From Ferroacidibacillus organovorans (GTDB lineage: Bacteria > Bacillota > Bacilli > Alicyclobacillales > SLC66), in assembly GCF_001642725.1 (NCBI RefSeq), contig NZ_LSUQ01000014.1:1-54354 (forward strand): DNA of 54,354 nucleotides. Reading direction: 5' to 3'. The position numbers were made by a program, and so were the translations under genes. Under the pieces are notes generated by a model. That model was not told where the DNA came from and searched no databases. It saw only the letters and a list, made by a program, of their open reading frames with translations. This document shows positions 1-10,069 of this stretch, piece by piece (the first letter of the stretch is position 1; every line of letters begins with the position of its first letter).

Positions 1-132
1 GTACAGTTCAAGCCCCACCTTCACACAGCGGCACGCGTCACCTAGCTTCTCGAGAAGTTCAAACGCCCGACGGCGATTCTCCACGTCGAGCGCGACGTAG
101 ATCGGCACATCGACAACATGCTGCTCGCTCAC
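1..132 (-). CDS. pyrF: Orotidine 5'-phosphate decarboxylase (N-terminal part; cut by window start)
   Basis: Only the first 44 codons lie in the window. The frame opens at a GTG (132-130) whose first bases overlap the pyrD stop as GTGA, the same junction used elsewhere in this operon. The visible residues include IYVALDVEN and CVKVGLELY, the first beta strand with its active-site Asp and the VKVG Lys motif of OMP decarboxylases. The enzyme converts OMP to UMP, the last step of the pathway. A weak GAAAGGG ribosome site precedes the GTG, so translation is probably coupled to pyrD. Identity is firm although most of the protein is missing. Confidence 0.9.
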   Translation of the reverse strand, partial: MSEQHVVDVPIYVALDVENRRRAFELLEKLGDACRCVKVGLELY

Positions 133-1058
133 AAAAATCGCCCTTTCGCGTGAGGTTTTGCCGCGCCAATCAGCGTGTTGATATCCTTAACGCCTGCCTC
201 GTCACAGTACGCGTGAAGCTCTTCGATGATCCGTTTGCATGCGAGCGGATCCGTGAAGTTGGCCGTCCCCACCTGGATCGCCTGTGCGCCTGCGAGCAAA
301 AATTCCACAACATCCTCACCCGTTGTGATTCCACCGATGCCAATGACCGGAATCTTTACATGTGAGGTAACCTCGTACACCATGCGCACGGCGATCGGCT
401 TGATCGCAGGACCTGAGAGACCGCCCTGGCCATTGGCCAAAAGGGGAGCGCGGCGGGCGATGTCGATTTTCATGCCGATCAACGTATTAATGAGGGAGAT
501 CGCATCGGCGCCTGCCTCCTCCACCGCGAGCGCCATTTCGGAGATGCTCGTCACATTGGGCGACAGTTTGACGATCACTGGCGTGCGCGACGCGCGCTTT
601 ACGGCGCGCACCATCGATGCGGCCATCTCCGGGTCTGTGCCAAACTGAATCCCACCACACTTGACGTTTGGACAGGAAATGTTCAGTTCGATCGCCGACA
701 CGTCAGGGCTGTCATTCAAACGCTCAACCACCTGCACGTAGTCTTCCATTGCATTGCCGGCGACGTTTACGATGATCGGGATCCCGTATTTGCGAAGCGG
801 TGGAAGTTCTGTCTCTATGACGCGCTCAACGCCCGGATTTTGTAGTCCAATGGCGTTTAACATCCCCGCCGCCGTCTCCGCCAGGCGCGGCGTCTTATTG
901 CCCTGCCGTTCATCAAGCGTCGTCGCCTTCACAACGATTGCACCAAGCACGCTTAGATCATAGAATGCGGCGACCTCTTTCCCGAAAGAAAAGCAGCCGG
1001 ATGCTGGCATCACCGGATTTTTGAGGTGAAGCGAACCCACCTTAACTGCGAGATTCAC
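129..1058 (-). CDS. pyrD: Dihydroorotate dehydrogenase, class 1B catalytic subunit
   Basis: This 309-residue protein oxidises dihydroorotate to orotate with FMN. The catalytic Cys is in [11 protein letters not shown] (C129), which marks class 1 enzymes that use Cys rather than Ser. The C-terminal FMN-phosphate motifs are GIGGI (240-244) and VGTANF (263-268). Adjacent pyrK makes this the NAD-linked 1B heterotetramer. It starts with GTG at 1058, preceded by GGAGGTGG and overlapping the pyrK stop as GTGA. The protein is soluble, with no signal or membrane segment. Confidence 0.97.
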   Translation of the reverse strand: MNLAVKVGSLHLKNPVMPASGCFSFGKEVAAFYDLSVLGAIVVKATTLDERQGNKTPRLAETAAGMLNAIGLQNPGVERVIETELPPLRKYGIPIIVNVAGNAMEDYVQVVERLNDSPDVSAIELNISCPNVKCGGIQFGTDPEMAASMVRAVKRASRTPVIVKLSPNVTSISEMALAVEEAGADAISLINTLIGMKIDIARRAPLLANGQGGLSGPAIKPIAVRMVYEVTSHVKIPVIGIGGITTGEDVVEFLLAGAQAIQVGTANFTDPLACKRIIEELHAYCDEAGVKDINTLIGAAKPHAKGRFL

Positions 1059-1834
1059 GAAAAGACCACCTCCTCAGCCGGAAAGACGGGGCCTTCGACA
1101 CACGTCTTGACATACGACTCGCGCCCCTCGCGCCGCACCTTGTGCACACACCCCACACAGATGCCGATGCCACATCCCATGCGCTCTTCAAGCGAGAGAT
1201 AGCCCGGAATGTCGCGCTCACGCAACACCGTCTGCACCGCGCGCAGCATTGGCGTCGGCCCACACGCATAATAGCGCGTCACGCCTTCACACTGTTCGGG
1301 CGTGAGTACGTCTGTCACACGCCCACGCACACCTTCTGTCCCGTCATCCGTCACGAGATGGACCTGTCCATACGCTTTGAGCTCCTCGCGCAGGATGATT
1401 TGATCAGCCGTTTGAAAGCCGATGACGGAGACCACCTCACTGCCCTGCGCGTGAAGATGGCGCGCTAACTCGACGAGCGGCGGCACACCGATGCCCCCCC
1501 CGATGAGAAGCGCCCGACGATCCCCCGCGTGAAGCGGGAATCCCTTTCCGAGTGGCCCCAGCACATCAATCGCATCCCCGGCTCGCAAGCGCGCAAGCCG
1601 CCGCGTGCCCGCACCCTGCGCGCGATACATCACCGTAAGCGCGTTTCGCTCAACGTGCACCTGACAGAGTGAAAGCGGACGACGCAACACAAAATCGAAC
1701 GAGTCCGTGACGCGCAGATGCAAAAACTGTCCCGGCTCATAGCCTCCTTCGCTCAGTTTTAACGGCGCTGAAAACGTGAGTGCGTAAAGTTCAGGACCGA
1801 TGACACGCTGCTCAAGCACGCGCTGTACTGCCAT
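1055..1834 (-). CDS. pyrK: Dihydroorotate dehydrogenase electron-transfer subunit
   Basis: This 259-residue iron-sulfur flavoprotein passes electrons from PyrD FMN to NAD. Domain order is a ferredoxin-reductase beta barrel with the FAD motif RRPLSL (51-56), a nucleotide domain with GGGIGVPP (112-119) and ACGP (190-193), then a [2Fe-2S] cluster with Cys 221, 226, 229 and 245 in the C-x4-C-x2-C-x15-C pattern. The ATG at 1834 was chosen because GGGAGGTGG precedes it. Longer in-frame extensions run into carB coding sequence. The start lies 23 nt inside carB, so the two are translationally coupled. Confidence 0.96.
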   Translation of the reverse strand: MAVQRVLEQRVIGPELYALTFSAPLKLSEGGYEPGQFLHLRVTDSFDFVLRRPLSLCQVHVERNALTVMYRAQGAGTRRLARLRAGDAIDVLGPLGKGFPLHAGDRRALLIGGGIGVPPLVELARHLHAQGSEVVSVIGFQTADQIILREELKAYGQVHLVTDDGTEGVRGRVTDVLTPEQCEGVTRYYACGPTPMLRAVQTVLRERDIPGYLSLEERMGCGIGICVGCVHKVRREGRESYVKTCVEGPVFPAEEVVFS

Positions 1835-4800
1835 TCGCGCCACCTCCCTGTATGGGGAGTGCCAACGGCTCTGTTTGAAAGCGAATGCTTGTGAGCACCT
1901 CATAGACGGCGCGCGCGGTGTCGAGAGACGTGAGACAAGGAATTGCGTTTTCCACTGCCTCACGCCGAATGCGAAACCCATCACGCTCAGGCGCCCGCCC
2001 GCGCGTCAGGGTATTGATGACCATTGTCGCCTCGCCGCTGCGAATCAAATCGAGCAGTGACGTTTCCTGCCCGGCTGACAGCTTGTTCACGAGTTGCGCG
2101 CGAATGCCATAGCGTTCCAGGAAGTTGGCTGTGCCTTCCGTCGCATAGATGAAAAATCCGAGCTTTGCAAAACCGCGCAGGATGGGAAGCGCCTCTTCTT
2201 TATCCTTGTCTGCAATCGTCGCGATCAGCGCCCCTTGCGTCGGCAGGCGAAACCCTGCCGCGAGCAACCCTTTGTAGAGTGCCTTTGGAAAACTCTGATC
2301 TGTCCCCATCACTTCACCGGTTGACTTCATCTCGGGACCAAGTTCCACATCGACATCGCGCAATTTAGCAAACGAGAAGACAGGAACCTTGACTGAAACC
2401 GTCTGCGCTTCGCGAACCAACCCTGTCTCATAGCCGATGTCTTTTAATTTGCCACCCATCACAGCGTGCATCGCGACATCCACCATCGGGATGCGTGTGA
2501 TCTTGCTTAAAAACGGGACCGTTCGCGATGAGCGAGGATTCACCTCAATCACATAGACGCGTTCATCCTGAATGACGAACTGTATGTTCACGAGACCCAA
2601 GACACCGAGTTCGCGCGCGATCTTGATCGTGATCAAAGCGATGCGCTCGCGCACGCCGCTTGACAGCGACTGTGCCGGATAGACTGCAATCGAGTCGCCT
2701 GAGTGAACGCCTGAGCGCTCGACATGCTCCATGATCCCCGGAATCACGACCGTCTCCCCGTCTGAGATCGCGTCGACTTCCACTTCTGTTCCAAGCATAT
2801 AGCGATCAATCAACACAGGTTGATCCTTTGACACGCTGACGGCCTCGCGCATATAGCGGGTGAGCTCTGCCACCGAGTCGACTATTTGCATGGCGCGACC
2901 GCCAAGCACGTAGGAGGGGCGCACGAGCAGCGGGAACGCCAGCTTCTCTGCCGCCACAATTGCCTCTTGCTCGCTCGTCACCGAAACGCCCTGCGGACGC
3001 TCGATCGAGAGTTTCGTAAGCATTTCGTCGAACCGTTCACGGTTCTCCGCGCGATCAATATCATCGACCGTTGTACCGAGAATGCGGATTCCGCGCTCTG
3101 TGAGCGGTTTGGCCAGATTGATTGCCGTTTGCCCACCGTATTGAACGATGACGCCAAGCGGCTTCTCCCGCTCAATCACGTGCATGACATCCTCAATATG
3201 AAGCGGTTCGAAATAGAGGCGATCGGACATGTTGAAATCCGTCGAGACCGTCTCCGGGTTATTGTTAATGACCACCGCGTCATACCCTTGTGCGCGCAAC
3301 GCGAGCGATGCGTGCACGGAACAGTAGTCAAACTCGATGCCTTGCCCGATGCGAATCGGACCTGACCCAAGAACGAGCACCGCGCGATTCTCACCGCGCG
3401 CCACCTCATCTTCCTGCTCATAGGTTGAGTAAAAATAGGGCGTCACCGCCTCAAACTCGGCGGCACACGTATCGACCATTTTATAGACAGGGCGCAGCTT
3501 TTGCGCCATGCGCAGCGCATAGATTTTCGTCTCATCCTGGCCTGTCAAGCGTGCGATCCACGCATCGGTAAAGCCGAGCCGCTTTGCTTCATAGAGCGTC
3601 TCATTATCCAACATTTTCGCGATGCGCTCCGCCATCTCGGCGATGTGCAACAGTTTATCAAGAAAGAAACAGTCGATCTTGGTGATCTCGTGAAGCGTTT
3701 GCGGAGTTTCCCCGCGCGTCAGAAGTTCATAGAGCACAAAGAGCCGCTCGTCATCCGCATGCGCGATGCGCGCGAGAAGATCTCCGGTCTTTGTCGCCGC
3801 ATACGCGCGTGAATCGAGGCCGTCCTGCCCGATCTCAAGCGAGCGCACCGCTTTTTGCAGCGACTCTTCAAACGAGCGCCCAAGCGCCATCACCTCACCC
3901 GTCGCCTTCATCTGCGTGCCCAAGCGACGGTTGGCCGACGCAAACTTGTCAAACGGCCAGCGCGGAATTTTCGTGACGACATAGTCGAGCGCCGGTTCAA
4001 AACTCGCGTACGTTTTTCCCGTGATCGGATTCATCAGTTCATTGAGCGTGTACCCGAGCGCAATCTTTGCCGCCATTTTGGCAATCGGATAACCTGTCGC
4101 CTTTGACGCGAGCGCGCTGCTGCGGCTGACGCGCGGGTTCACTTCGATCACATAGTACTGTAGGCTGTGCGGGTCCAGCGCAAACTGGATGTTACAGCCC
4201 CCCTCGATACCGAGCGCGCGAATGATGCGCAAGCTCGCCGAGCGCAGCATCTGATACTCTGTGTCAGAGAGTGTCTGGCTCGGCGCCACCACGATACTGT
4301 CGCCCGTGTGCACACCGACTGGGTCAAAGTTTTCCATGTTACAAATCACGATGCAGTTGTCTGCGCCGTCGCGCATCACTTCGTACTCTACTTCCTTGCA
4401 CCCCGCGATGCTTCGCTCAAGCAGCACCTGTGAGATCGGCGAGAGATTGAGTCCGAGTTCCGTGAGTGCACGAAATTCTTCGTACGTCGCTGCAATGCCT
4501 CCACCTGTCCCGCCAAGCGTGTACGCCGGACGAATGATGACAGGCAGTCCCACGCGTTCGACAAATGCACTTGCCTCGCCCATCGTCGTGACAATTTGGC
4601 TGTCCGGGATCGGTTCGCCGAGCTTTTGCATCAATGCCTTAAACTCCGCGCGATCTTCCGCCATTTTGATGGAAGGAAGCTTAGTGCCGAGCAGTTTAAC
4701 ACCCGTCTGCTCAAGCACGCCCGCTTCAGCGAGCGCGACGGCAAGGTTCAGTCCCGTCTGCCCGCCAAGCGTCGCCAGCACCCCATCTGGGCGCTCATAG

Positions 4801-5036
4801 CGGATAATCTGCGCCAAGAAATCAACGGTCAACGGCTCGACATAGACGCGATCCGCCATATCCGGATCGGTCATAATGGTTGCCGGGTTTGAGTTGACGA
4901 GAATCACGCGCACGCCTTCCTCGCGCAGCGCCTGACAAGCCTGCGTACCCGCATAGTCAAACTCAGCCGCCTGTCCAATGACAATCGGTCCTGAGCCGAT
5001 CACGAGAACGGTCTGAATCCCATCCAATTTAGGCAT
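1812..5036 (-). CDS. carB: Carbamoyl-phosphate synthase large subunit
   Basis: This 1074-residue protein makes carbamoyl phosphate from bicarbonate, two ATP and ammonia channelled from CarA. The sequence is internally duplicated: each half begins with a GSGPI-x-IGQ segment and carries an ATP-grasp domain with an EVNPR motif ([10 protein letters not shown] in the first, [10 protein letters not shown] in the second). A C-terminal MGS-like allosteric domain follows ([14 protein letters not shown]). The ATG at 5036 follows GGAGGTGCCGCAC and overlaps the carA stop by 8 nt. Length and operon position suit a pyrimidine-specific enzyme (PyrAB type); no arginine genes are nearby. Confidence 0.97.
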   Translation of the reverse strand: MPKLDGIQTVLVIGSGPIVIGQAAEFDYAGTQACQALREEGVRVILVNSNPATIMTDPDMADRVYVEPLTVDFLAQIIRYERPDGVLATLGGQTGLNLAVALAEAGVLEQTGVKLLGTKLPSIKMAEDRAEFKALMQKLGEPIPDSQIVTTMGEASAFVERVGLPVIIRPAYTLGGTGGGIAATYEEFRALTELGLNLSPISQVLLERSIAGCKEVEYEVMRDGADNCIVICNMENFDPVGVHTGDSIVVAPSQTLSDTEYQMLRSASLRIIRALGIEGGCNIQFALDPHSLQYYVIEVNPRVSRSSALASKATGYPIAKMAAKIALGYTLNELMNPITGKTYASFEPALDYVVTKIPRWPFDKFASANRRLGTQMKATGEVMALGRSFEESLQKAVRSLEIGQDGLDSRAYAATKTGDLLARIAHADDERLFVLYELLTRGETPQTLHEITKIDCFFLDKLLHIAEMAERIAKMLDNETLYEAKRLGFTDAWIARLTGQDETKIYALRMAQKLRPVYKMVDTCAAEFEAVTPYFYSTYEQEDEVARGENRAVLVLGSGPIRIGQGIEFDYCSVHASLALRAQGYDAVVINNNPETVSTDFNMSDRLYFEPLHIEDVMHVIEREKPLGVIVQYGGQTAINLAKPLTERGIRILGTTVDDIDRAENRERFDEMLTKLSIERPQGVSVTSEQEAIVAAEKLAFPLLVRPSYVLGGRAMQIVDSVAELTRYMREAVSVSKDQPVLIDRYMLGTEVEVDAISDGETVVIPGIMEHVERSGVHSGDSIAVYPAQSLSSGVRERIALITIKIARELGVLGLVNIQFVIQDERVYVIEVNPRSSRTVPFLSKITRIPMVDVAMHAVMGGKLKDIGYETGLVREAQTVSVKVPVFSFAKLRDVDVELGPEMKSTGEVMGTDQSFPKALYKGLLAAGFRLPTQGALIATIADKDKEEALPILRGFAKLGFFIYATEGTANFLERYGIRAQLVNKLSAGQETSLLDLIRSGEATMVINTLTRGRAPERDGFRIRREAVENAIPCLTSLDTARAVYEVLTSIRFQTEPLALPIQGGGANGSTARA

Positions 5037-6120
5037 GTGCGGCACCTCCACGCTGCTCATCAATCATTTTCATAAACTCGTCAAAGAGATATTCACTGTC
5101 ATCCGGTCCGGGCTTTGCCTCAGGGTGAAACTGTACAGAAAACGCGCGCAGTTCACGGTGCGTGACACCTTCAATTGATCCGTCGTTTTGGTTCACGTGC
5201 GTGACATCAAGCGGCGAGTCGCCAAGCGATTCATCAGCGACAACGTAGCCGTGATTCTGTGATGTGATGTACACCCGCTGATCTCGCAAATCGCGCACGG
5301 GATGATTCACACCGCGATGGCCAAAGCGCAACTTCTCCGTCTTTGCGCCGCACGCCAGACTGAGTAACTGATGCCCCATACAAATTCCAAAAATTGGGAT
5401 GACACCAAGCAGTGAACGGATCGTCTCGACAATCACGCCCAGATCCGCCGGATCTCCCGGACCGTTTGACATCATGAGTCCCTCTGGCTGCCAGGCGAGG
5501 ATTTCCTCGCGCGAGCTGTACGCGGGCATGACGATCAAATCGCAACCGCGCGCAGTCAGCGAGCGCACTGTGTTCATCTTGACGCCAAGATCAAGCAGCA
5601 CGACGCGGCGCAAAGGGCCCGGGATACGATAGGGTGTGTCCGTTGTCACTTGCGCCACTTGGTCGCGCAACGTCGCCGTTTCACTCAATTGAAGCAGCAA
5701 GTCACGCGTAGACTCATCTGAGGTGGTGATCATACCGCGCATCGTCCCATGCTTGCGAAGCGTACGCGTAAGCTGTCGCGTATCGATGCCCTCGATGCCA
5801 ACGACGTGATGCTCCTTCAGATACGCATCAAGCGTCATCTGCATCTGATGATGACTCGGGTGGGTCGCCGCCTCGCGTACGACAAAGCCGCTCGCCCATG
5901 GACGCAGGGACTCGCTGTCATTGACGCTCACACCGTAGTTTCCAATGAGTGGATAGGTCATCGTCACGATCTGACCGCAGTAGGACGGATCCGTCAACAC
6001 TTCCTGGTACCCGGTCATGCCCGTATTAAAGACCACCTCACCGAGCGCCGTGCCTTCGCTGCCAACACTCTTTCCTACAAACTCTGTTCCGTCTTCAAGA
6101 ATCAACCGCGCTTTATTCAC
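5029..6120 (-). CDS. carA: Carbamoyl-phosphate synthase small (glutaminase) subunit
   Basis: This 363-residue class I glutamine amidotransferase releases ammonia for CarB. The N-terminal CPSase small domain includes [10 protein letters not shown]. The C-terminal glutaminase holds the nucleophile Cys in [10 protein letters not shown] and the catalytic His-Glu in [13 protein letters not shown]. It starts at GTG 6120 after GGAGGAGTCAATAAG and overlaps the pyrC stop as GTGA. It forms the CarAB complex with the overlapping downstream gene. Confidence 0.97.
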   Translation of the reverse strand: MNKARLILEDGTEFVGKSVGSEGTALGEVVFNTGMTGYQEVLTDPSYCGQIVTMTYPLIGNYGVSVNDSESLRPWASGFVVREAATHPSHHQMQMTLDAYLKEHHVVGIEGIDTRQLTRTLRKHGTMRGMITTSDESTRDLLLQLSETATLRDQVAQVTTDTPYRIPGPLRRVVLLDLGVKMNTVRSLTARGCDLIVMPAYSSREEILAWQPEGLMMSNGPGDPADLGVIVETIRSLLGVIPIFGICMGHQLLSLACGAKTEKLRFGHRGVNHPVRDLRDQRVYITSQNHGYVVADESLGDSPLDVTHVNQNDGSIEGVTHRELRAFSVQFHPEAKPGPDDSEYLFDEFMKMIDEQRGGAAHA

Positions 6121-7412
6121 CTTATTGACTCCTCCTTCGCTGCACGCGTAAATACAATCTTACCGCGATGGATGGTAAGTGTCGGCCAACCAGTCAGTTC
6201 CCGTCCTGCAAACGGCGTCGCCCGCCCTTTTGAATAAAAGGTTTCCGGGTCGACACGCCGAAAAGCGTGAGGATCAATGAGCGTCAAGTCTGCATATCCG
6301 CCCACGTTAAGAATGCCCGCATGCAGCTTAAAACGCTCCGCCGGTATGCGCGCCATCGAATCAACCAATTTGCCAAGCGCCATAATTCCGCTGTGCACAA
6401 ACGCGGTATACATCAGCGGGAAACTGATCTCAAGGCCAACAAACCCAAAAGGGGACGCTTCAATCGGTCGCGCCTTCTCTTCCGCAGTATGCGGCGCGTG
6501 ATCGGTTGCGATCATCGAGAGTGTTCCGTCGATCAACCCTTCAACGCAGGCGGCGCGATCTGTCGCAGCGCGAAGTGGGGGATTCACCTTTCCCCACGCG
6601 CCAACGCGCAACGCTTCTTCTTGCGTGAGCAGGAGGTGGTGAGGCGTAACCTCTGCCGTGACAGGAATTCCCGCGCGAATCGCGTCGCGAATCACGCGGA
6701 CAGCACTTTTCGGGCTCACGTGGCAAAAATGAACCGCGCCGCCTGTCGCCTCGCTGAGCACAATGTCCCGCGCGATCATCACGGCTTCTGCCTCACTCGG
6801 AATTCCTTTGATTGAAAGCTCCTTTGCGACTTCTCCATCGTGCAAGTGTCCGTCGCGAGAAAGCGTCTCGTCTTCTGCGTGCACGACAATCGGCACAGCG
6901 AGTTCCTTTGCGCAAAGTAGCGCCTGGCGCATAACATCCGCGCGCTGTACACCTTTCCCGTCATCCGTAAATCCGACTGCGCCCGCCGCGATGAGCGCCG
7001 CAAAATCGGTCAGTGTCTCGCCGCGCAATCCATGCGTGATCGCCGCAATCGGATGAACCTTTGCATAGCCATAGGAATCCGCTTTTTCAATGATCGCTTC
7101 GACAATCTCTTTCGTGTCGATGACAGGGGAGGTGTTTGGCATACAACAGACATGGGCGAAACCACCCGCGGCTGCCGCCTTTGTGCCCGTCTCGATCGTT
7201 TCTTTGGCGGTCTGCCCCGGTTCTCTCAGGTGCACATGCGGATCGACCAACCCTGGTAAAACGATGCGATCACGCGCGTCGATCACCTGGCTGTCCGTCA
7301 AAGGCAAGTGTGCCCCCATTTCCACAATGCGATCTCCGTCAATGCGCAGATCGAGTTCCTCGAGTGAACCATCGGGACACAATACGCGTCCTCCGCGAAT
7401 CAAGTAACGCAT
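6117..7412 (-). CDS. pyrC: Dihydroorotase, class I
   Basis: This 431-residue zinc amidohydrolase cyclises carbamoyl aspartate to dihydroorotate. The metal motif DPHVHLREPG, a later HAEDE, and the signature IATDHAPHT are all visible and typical of the Bacillus/Aquifex class I enzyme. The ATG at 7412 (MRYLIRGGRV) is preceded by GAGGTG at nine bases. The 43-nt AT-rich gap to pyrB is the only non-overlapping junction in the operon and contains promoter-like hexamers. Confidence 0.96.
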   Translation of the reverse strand: MRYLIRGGRVLCPDGSLEELDLRIDGDRIVEMGAHLPLTDSQVIDARDRIVLPGLVDPHVHLREPGQTAKETIETGTKAAAAGGFAHVCCMPNTSPVIDTKEIVEAIIEKADSYGYAKVHPIAAITHGLRGETLTDFAALIAAGAVGFTDDGKGVQRADVMRQALLCAKELAVPIVVHAEDETLSRDGHLHDGEVAKELSIKGIPSEAEAVMIARDIVLSEATGGAVHFCHVSPKSAVRVIRDAIRAGIPVTAEVTPHHLLLTQEEALRVGAWGKVNPPLRAATDRAACVEGLIDGTLSMIATDHAPHTAEEKARPIEASPFGFVGLEISFPLMYTAFVHSGIMALGKLVDSMARIPAERFKLHAGILNVGGYADLTLIDPHAFRRVDPETFYSKGRATPFAGRELTGWPTLTIHRGKIVFTRAAKEESIR

Positions 7413-7430
7413 TCTACGACACACCTCACT

Positions 7431-7459
7431 TTTATACAATATAATGAATAAAAATTCAA
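7431..7459 (-). promoter_or_regulatory. Promoter-like AT-rich element between pyrB and pyrC
   Basis: The minus strand carries TTGAAT (7459-7454), a 17-bp spacer and TATAAA (7436-7431), close to sigma-A consensus. Transcription would start near 7424, inside the pyrC ribosome site, giving an almost leaderless message. That argues against a simple promoter reading; the AT-rich patch may only keep the pyrC start unfolded. Confidence 0.35.
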
Positions 7460-8373
7460 TCGGTTGTTAGGCATTCTTTTAAGACAGCCATGCGCACAGG
7501 GACACCATAGTGAGACTGACGGAAATACGCAGCGCGCGCATCGCGGTCGACCACTGGGTCGATCTCACCGGCGCGCGGAAGCGGGTGCATGATGATACTG
7601 CGCGCAGGAAGCTTGTCGAGTATGCGTGCGTCGATCACATACTTTGAGCGTAACGCTTCATAGTGTTCGACACTCGGAAAACGTTCTTTTTGCACGCGCG
7701 TCTGGTAAAGCACATCCGCCTTTGCGGCGGCGCGCGCCAAATCTGGCTCAAACGAGACGTGTACGCCGCGCGCCTCCGCGTATGCAATCACATCCGCCGG
7801 AAGCGGGATCGACTCTGGCGCCGTACAGACAATGCGCACGCCGCGAAACAAGCTGAGCAGATAGACCAGCGAGTGGACTGTACGTCCGTAGAGCAGATCG
7901 CCAACAAGCGTCACCGTGAGATCGTCGAGCCGTCCCACTTCTGTCAGAATCGTGAACATGTCAAGCAGCGCCTGGGTTGGGTGTTCGCCCGCCCCATCGC
8001 CCGCGGAAAGCACTGGGATCGAGCTCACATCTGCCGCGCGCGCGGCCGCTCCGATCTCCGGATGGCGCAAAACAATCACATCGGCGTATCCAGCGACGAC
8101 GCGAATCGTATCCTCAAGCGTTTCACCCTTTACGGCCGAGGAAAACTCCTTGGCGTTCTCTGTGCTGACAACACGCCCATTGAGGCGCAGCATCGCCGTC
8201 TCAAAAGAGAGTCGCGTCCGCGTAGACGGTTCAAAAAACAGCGCCGCCATGACCTTGCGAGAGAGCAAATCAGCCCCCCCGCGCGCTTGAATCAAGCGCA
8301 TCTCCCCCGCTACAGAAAGAAGAGATTCGAGCGCGTCACGCGAGAACGATTTTGCACTGATCACATGTTTCAT
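7456..8373 (-). CDS. pyrB: Aspartate carbamoyltransferase catalytic subunit (E. coli/archaeal class)
   Basis: This 305-residue protein condenses carbamoyl phosphate and aspartate. Carbamoyl-phosphate contacts are in FFEPSTRTRLSFE, and HPTQALLD and MHPLPR are also present. Several blocks match the E. coli/archaeal class rather than B. subtilis PyrB: RHPEIGAA, GDLLYGRTVHSL, TRVQKER and MHPLPRAGEID. B. subtilis has GDIKHSR, RIQNER and MHPAPVNRG at these places. No pyrI regulatory subunit is visible in the window. The ATG at 8373 overlaps the pyrR stop (ATGA), so the gene is well embedded in the operon. Confidence 0.96.
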   Translation of the reverse strand: MKHVISAKSFSRDALESLLSVAGEMRLIQARGGADLLSRKVMAALFFEPSTRTRLSFETAMLRLNGRVVSTENAKEFSSAVKGETLEDTIRVVAGYADVIVLRHPEIGAAARAADVSSIPVLSAGDGAGEHPTQALLDMFTILTEVGRLDDLTVTLVGDLLYGRTVHSLVYLLSLFRGVRIVCTAPESIPLPADVIAYAEARGVHVSFEPDLARAAAKADVLYQTRVQKERFPSVEHYEALRSKYVIDARILDKLPARSIIMHPLPRAGEIDPVVDRDARAAYFRQSHYGVPVRMAVLKECLTTD

Positions 8374-8969
8374 TTCATCACGCCTCCCGAAACTTCTGCA
8401 CGCGCATCCGTCTGTTTGAGAAGAATCACCTGTTCTTCGCTGTCGAATTCCCGAAGTCGGACAAGCACGCGCTCGCTTCTTGCCGTCGGAATATTTTTGC
8501 CGACATAGTCCGGTCGTATCGGAAGTTCACGATGACCGCGATCAATCAATACCGCCAGTTGAATGACGGGTGGCCGCGCATGGCTCAAAAGCGCGTCAAG
8601 CGCCGCGCGCACCGTGCGCCCCGTATAGAGGACGTCATCCACGAGCAGGACTCGGCTTCTCCCAAGCTCTGGTACCCCTGCGAGCGCCGAGGGCTCAAAC
8701 GAACCAGAGGCAGCGAATGCAGTCGCGCCTTCACGCTGCTTTTGATCATCGCGATACGCTGTCACGTCCAGTGAGTACACGTTCACCTTCCGTTTTTCGA
8801 TCGCTTCAATCCGCTCAGCGAGTCGTCTTGCCAAAGGTAGGCCTTTTCGCATGATGCCGACGATGGCGAGCGGCCAATCATCTTCTGTCTTTTCCACCAC
8901 TTCATGCGCGATGCGCGTAAGCGCCCGCCGAATCGCCTGCTCGTCCAAAAGCGAGACCGATTGCACCAC
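8370..8969 (-). CDS. pyrR: Pyr operon attenuation protein / uracil phosphoribosyltransferase
   Basis: This 199-residue protein binds the pyr leader RNA when UMP/UTP is high and promotes termination; it also has weak uracil phosphoribosyltransferase activity. LDEQAIRRALTRIAHE near the N-terminus, the PRPP loop VLLVDDVLYTGRT (107-119) and DRGHRELPIRPDYVGKN are diagnostic. The frame is open upstream through the attenuator hairpin, but GGAGAGG with 8-nt spacing selects the GTG at 8969 (or the next GTG, 8966). First gene of the operon, overlapping pyrB by 4 nt. Confidence 0.96.
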   Translation of the reverse strand: MVQSVSLLDEQAIRRALTRIAHEVVEKTEDDWPLAIVGIMRKGLPLARRLAERIEAIEKRKVNVYSLDVTAYRDDQKQREGATAFAASGSFEPSALAGVPELGRSRVLLVDDVLYTGRTVRAALDALLSHARPPVIQLAVLIDRGHRELPIRPDYVGKNIPTARSERVLVRLREFDSEEQVILLKQTDARAEVSGGVMK

Positions 8970-8987
8970 AGTGCTCACCCTCTCCAC

Positions 8988-9017
8988 AAAAAAATGCTCA
9001 CCTGCGGGCAGGTGAGC
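8988..9017 (-). terminator. Rho-independent attenuator in the pyr leader
   Basis: On the minus strand a perfect 10-bp stem (GCTCACCTGC / GCAGGTGAGC, 2-nt loop) is followed by A and seven T, ending about 20 nt before the pyrR start. It sits downstream of the PyrR-binding loop, as in known PyrR attenuators. A smaller inverted repeat (9022-9037, CGGCATG/CATGCCG) between the two could take part in antitermination. Confidence 0.9.
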
Positions 9018-9057
9018 ACATCGGCATGAGCATGCCGAATTCATTCGCTTCCTTACC

Positions 9058-9071
9058 AGCCTCACAGGACT
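9058..9071 (-). promoter_or_regulatory. PyrR-binding loop (anti-antiterminator)
   Basis: The minus strand reads AGTCCTGTGAGGCT, which fits the PyrR-loop consensus ARUCCNGNGAGGYU at every position. It lies about 25 nt into the predicted leader and 41 nt before the terminator stem. PyrR-UMP binding here should stabilise the anti-antiterminator and let the attenuator form. Confidence 0.92.
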
Positions 9072-9099
9072 GATTTAAAGGACTATTCAATTCCATCTC

Positions 9100-9129
9100 A
9101 GTGTACGTAAGTTTGCTGTCCGCTGTCAA
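9100..9129 (-). promoter_or_regulatory. Sigma-A promoter of the pyr operon
   Basis: TTGACA (9129-9124) and TACACT (9105-9100) are separated by 18 bp on the minus strand. The -35 box begins two bases after the rluD stop, and transcription would start near 9093. This gives a leader of about 125 nt containing the PyrR loop and the attenuator. Confidence 0.8.
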
Positions 9130-9130
9130 G

Positions 9131-10069
9131 CTAGAGCAGTGTTCGTCGCAGCGTCGCGAGCGTCTCTTCATAATAAGCGGGCGGATCGGCGTGAAACGTC
9201 AGCGCCTCCGTCGTGACGGGATGCATAAACGACAGCGATTTTGCGTGAAGCGCCTGCCCGTGAAGGCGAAGCGGATTTGAGCGCGCATAGAGCGGATCTC
9301 CTGCGACGGGACAGTGCATCGCTGCCATGTGAACGCGAATCTGATGTGTTCGTCCCGTTTCGAGTTGACACTCTACCCGTGTAAAACCACGAAAGGTTTC
9401 CAGTACCTTGAAATGCGTGACTGCCCGCTTCCCACCGCGGTAGGTCACTGCCATTTTTTTGCGATCATGAGGATCACGCCCAATCGGTGCGTCGATCGTT
9501 CCACTCGACGATTCCGGTTTCCCGTGGAGGATTGCGTCATAGACGCGGCGCACCGCGTGGGATTTCATCTGCTCGGAGAGCGCCTGGTGTGCGCGATCGG
9601 TCTTTGCAACAACCAAAAGCCCACTCGTATCCTTGTCGATGCGATGCACGATGCCGGGACGTTCTACACCGCCGATTCCAGAGAGTCCGCGCACATGAAA
9701 CAGGAGCGCCGACACAAGCGTTCCCCGCTCGTGTCCGGGCGCCGGGTGTACGACCATCCCTTGGGCTTTGTTGACAACGACGAGATCATCGTCTTCAAAG
9801 AGGATGTCAAGCGGAATGTTCTCCGGTTCTAATTGCAGTTCCCGGGGCTTTGGGGGATTCGCCGCAATGAGATCCCCCTCCCACACCTTCTTGCTGGCCT
9901 GGTCTGCAGTTTTACCGTTTATAGAAATAAACCCGGCTTCGATCCACTGCTGAATCTGCGTGCGCGAAACTTCGAGTCGCTCGCTAAGACAGCGGTCGAG
10001 GCGCTGCCCGCTTGAAGCTTGTAGAATCTCAAACTCTGACGTTTGGGACTGCACTTCATGTTCAGTCAC
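9131..10069 (-). CDS. rluD: Large-subunit rRNA pseudouridine synthase, RluA/RluD family
   Basis: This 312-residue protein corresponds to B. subtilis YlyB at the same locus. An N-terminal S4 RNA-binding domain (RLDRCLSERL...SRTQIQQWIEAG) is followed by the pseudouridine synthase domain with the catalytic Asp in HRIDKDTSG (D145), GRTHQIRVHM and GDPLYA. The GTG start at 10069 lies 8 nt inside lspA, preceded by AGAGGTG. Longer in-frame starts would lie wholly within lspA and are rejected. The exact uridine target cannot be read from sequence. Confidence 0.93.
   Translation of the reverse strand: MTEHEVQSQTSEFEILQASSGQRLDRCLSERLEVSRTQIQQWIEAGFISINGKTADQASKKVWEGDLIAANPPKPRELQLEPENIPLDILFEDDDLVVVNKAQGMVVHPAPGHERGTLVSALLFHVRGLSGIGGVERPGIVHRIDKDTSGLLVVAKTDRAHQALSEQMKSHAVRRVYDAILHGKPESSSGTIDAPIGRDPHDRKKMAVTYRGGKRAVTHFKVLETFRGFTRVECQLETGRTHQIRVHMAAMHCPVAGDPLYARSNPLRLHGQALHAKSLSFMHPVTTEALTFHADPPAYYEETLATLRRTLL

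Noticed and set aside
7663-8508. Plus-strand open frame of 281 codons
   Set aside because: It is antisense to pyrB and pyrR with Arg-rich composition and no family features.
8970-9065. N-terminal extension of pyrR by 32 codons
   Set aside because: The extension would be translated through the attenuator hairpin and PyrR loop; a good ribosome site selects the GTG at 8969.
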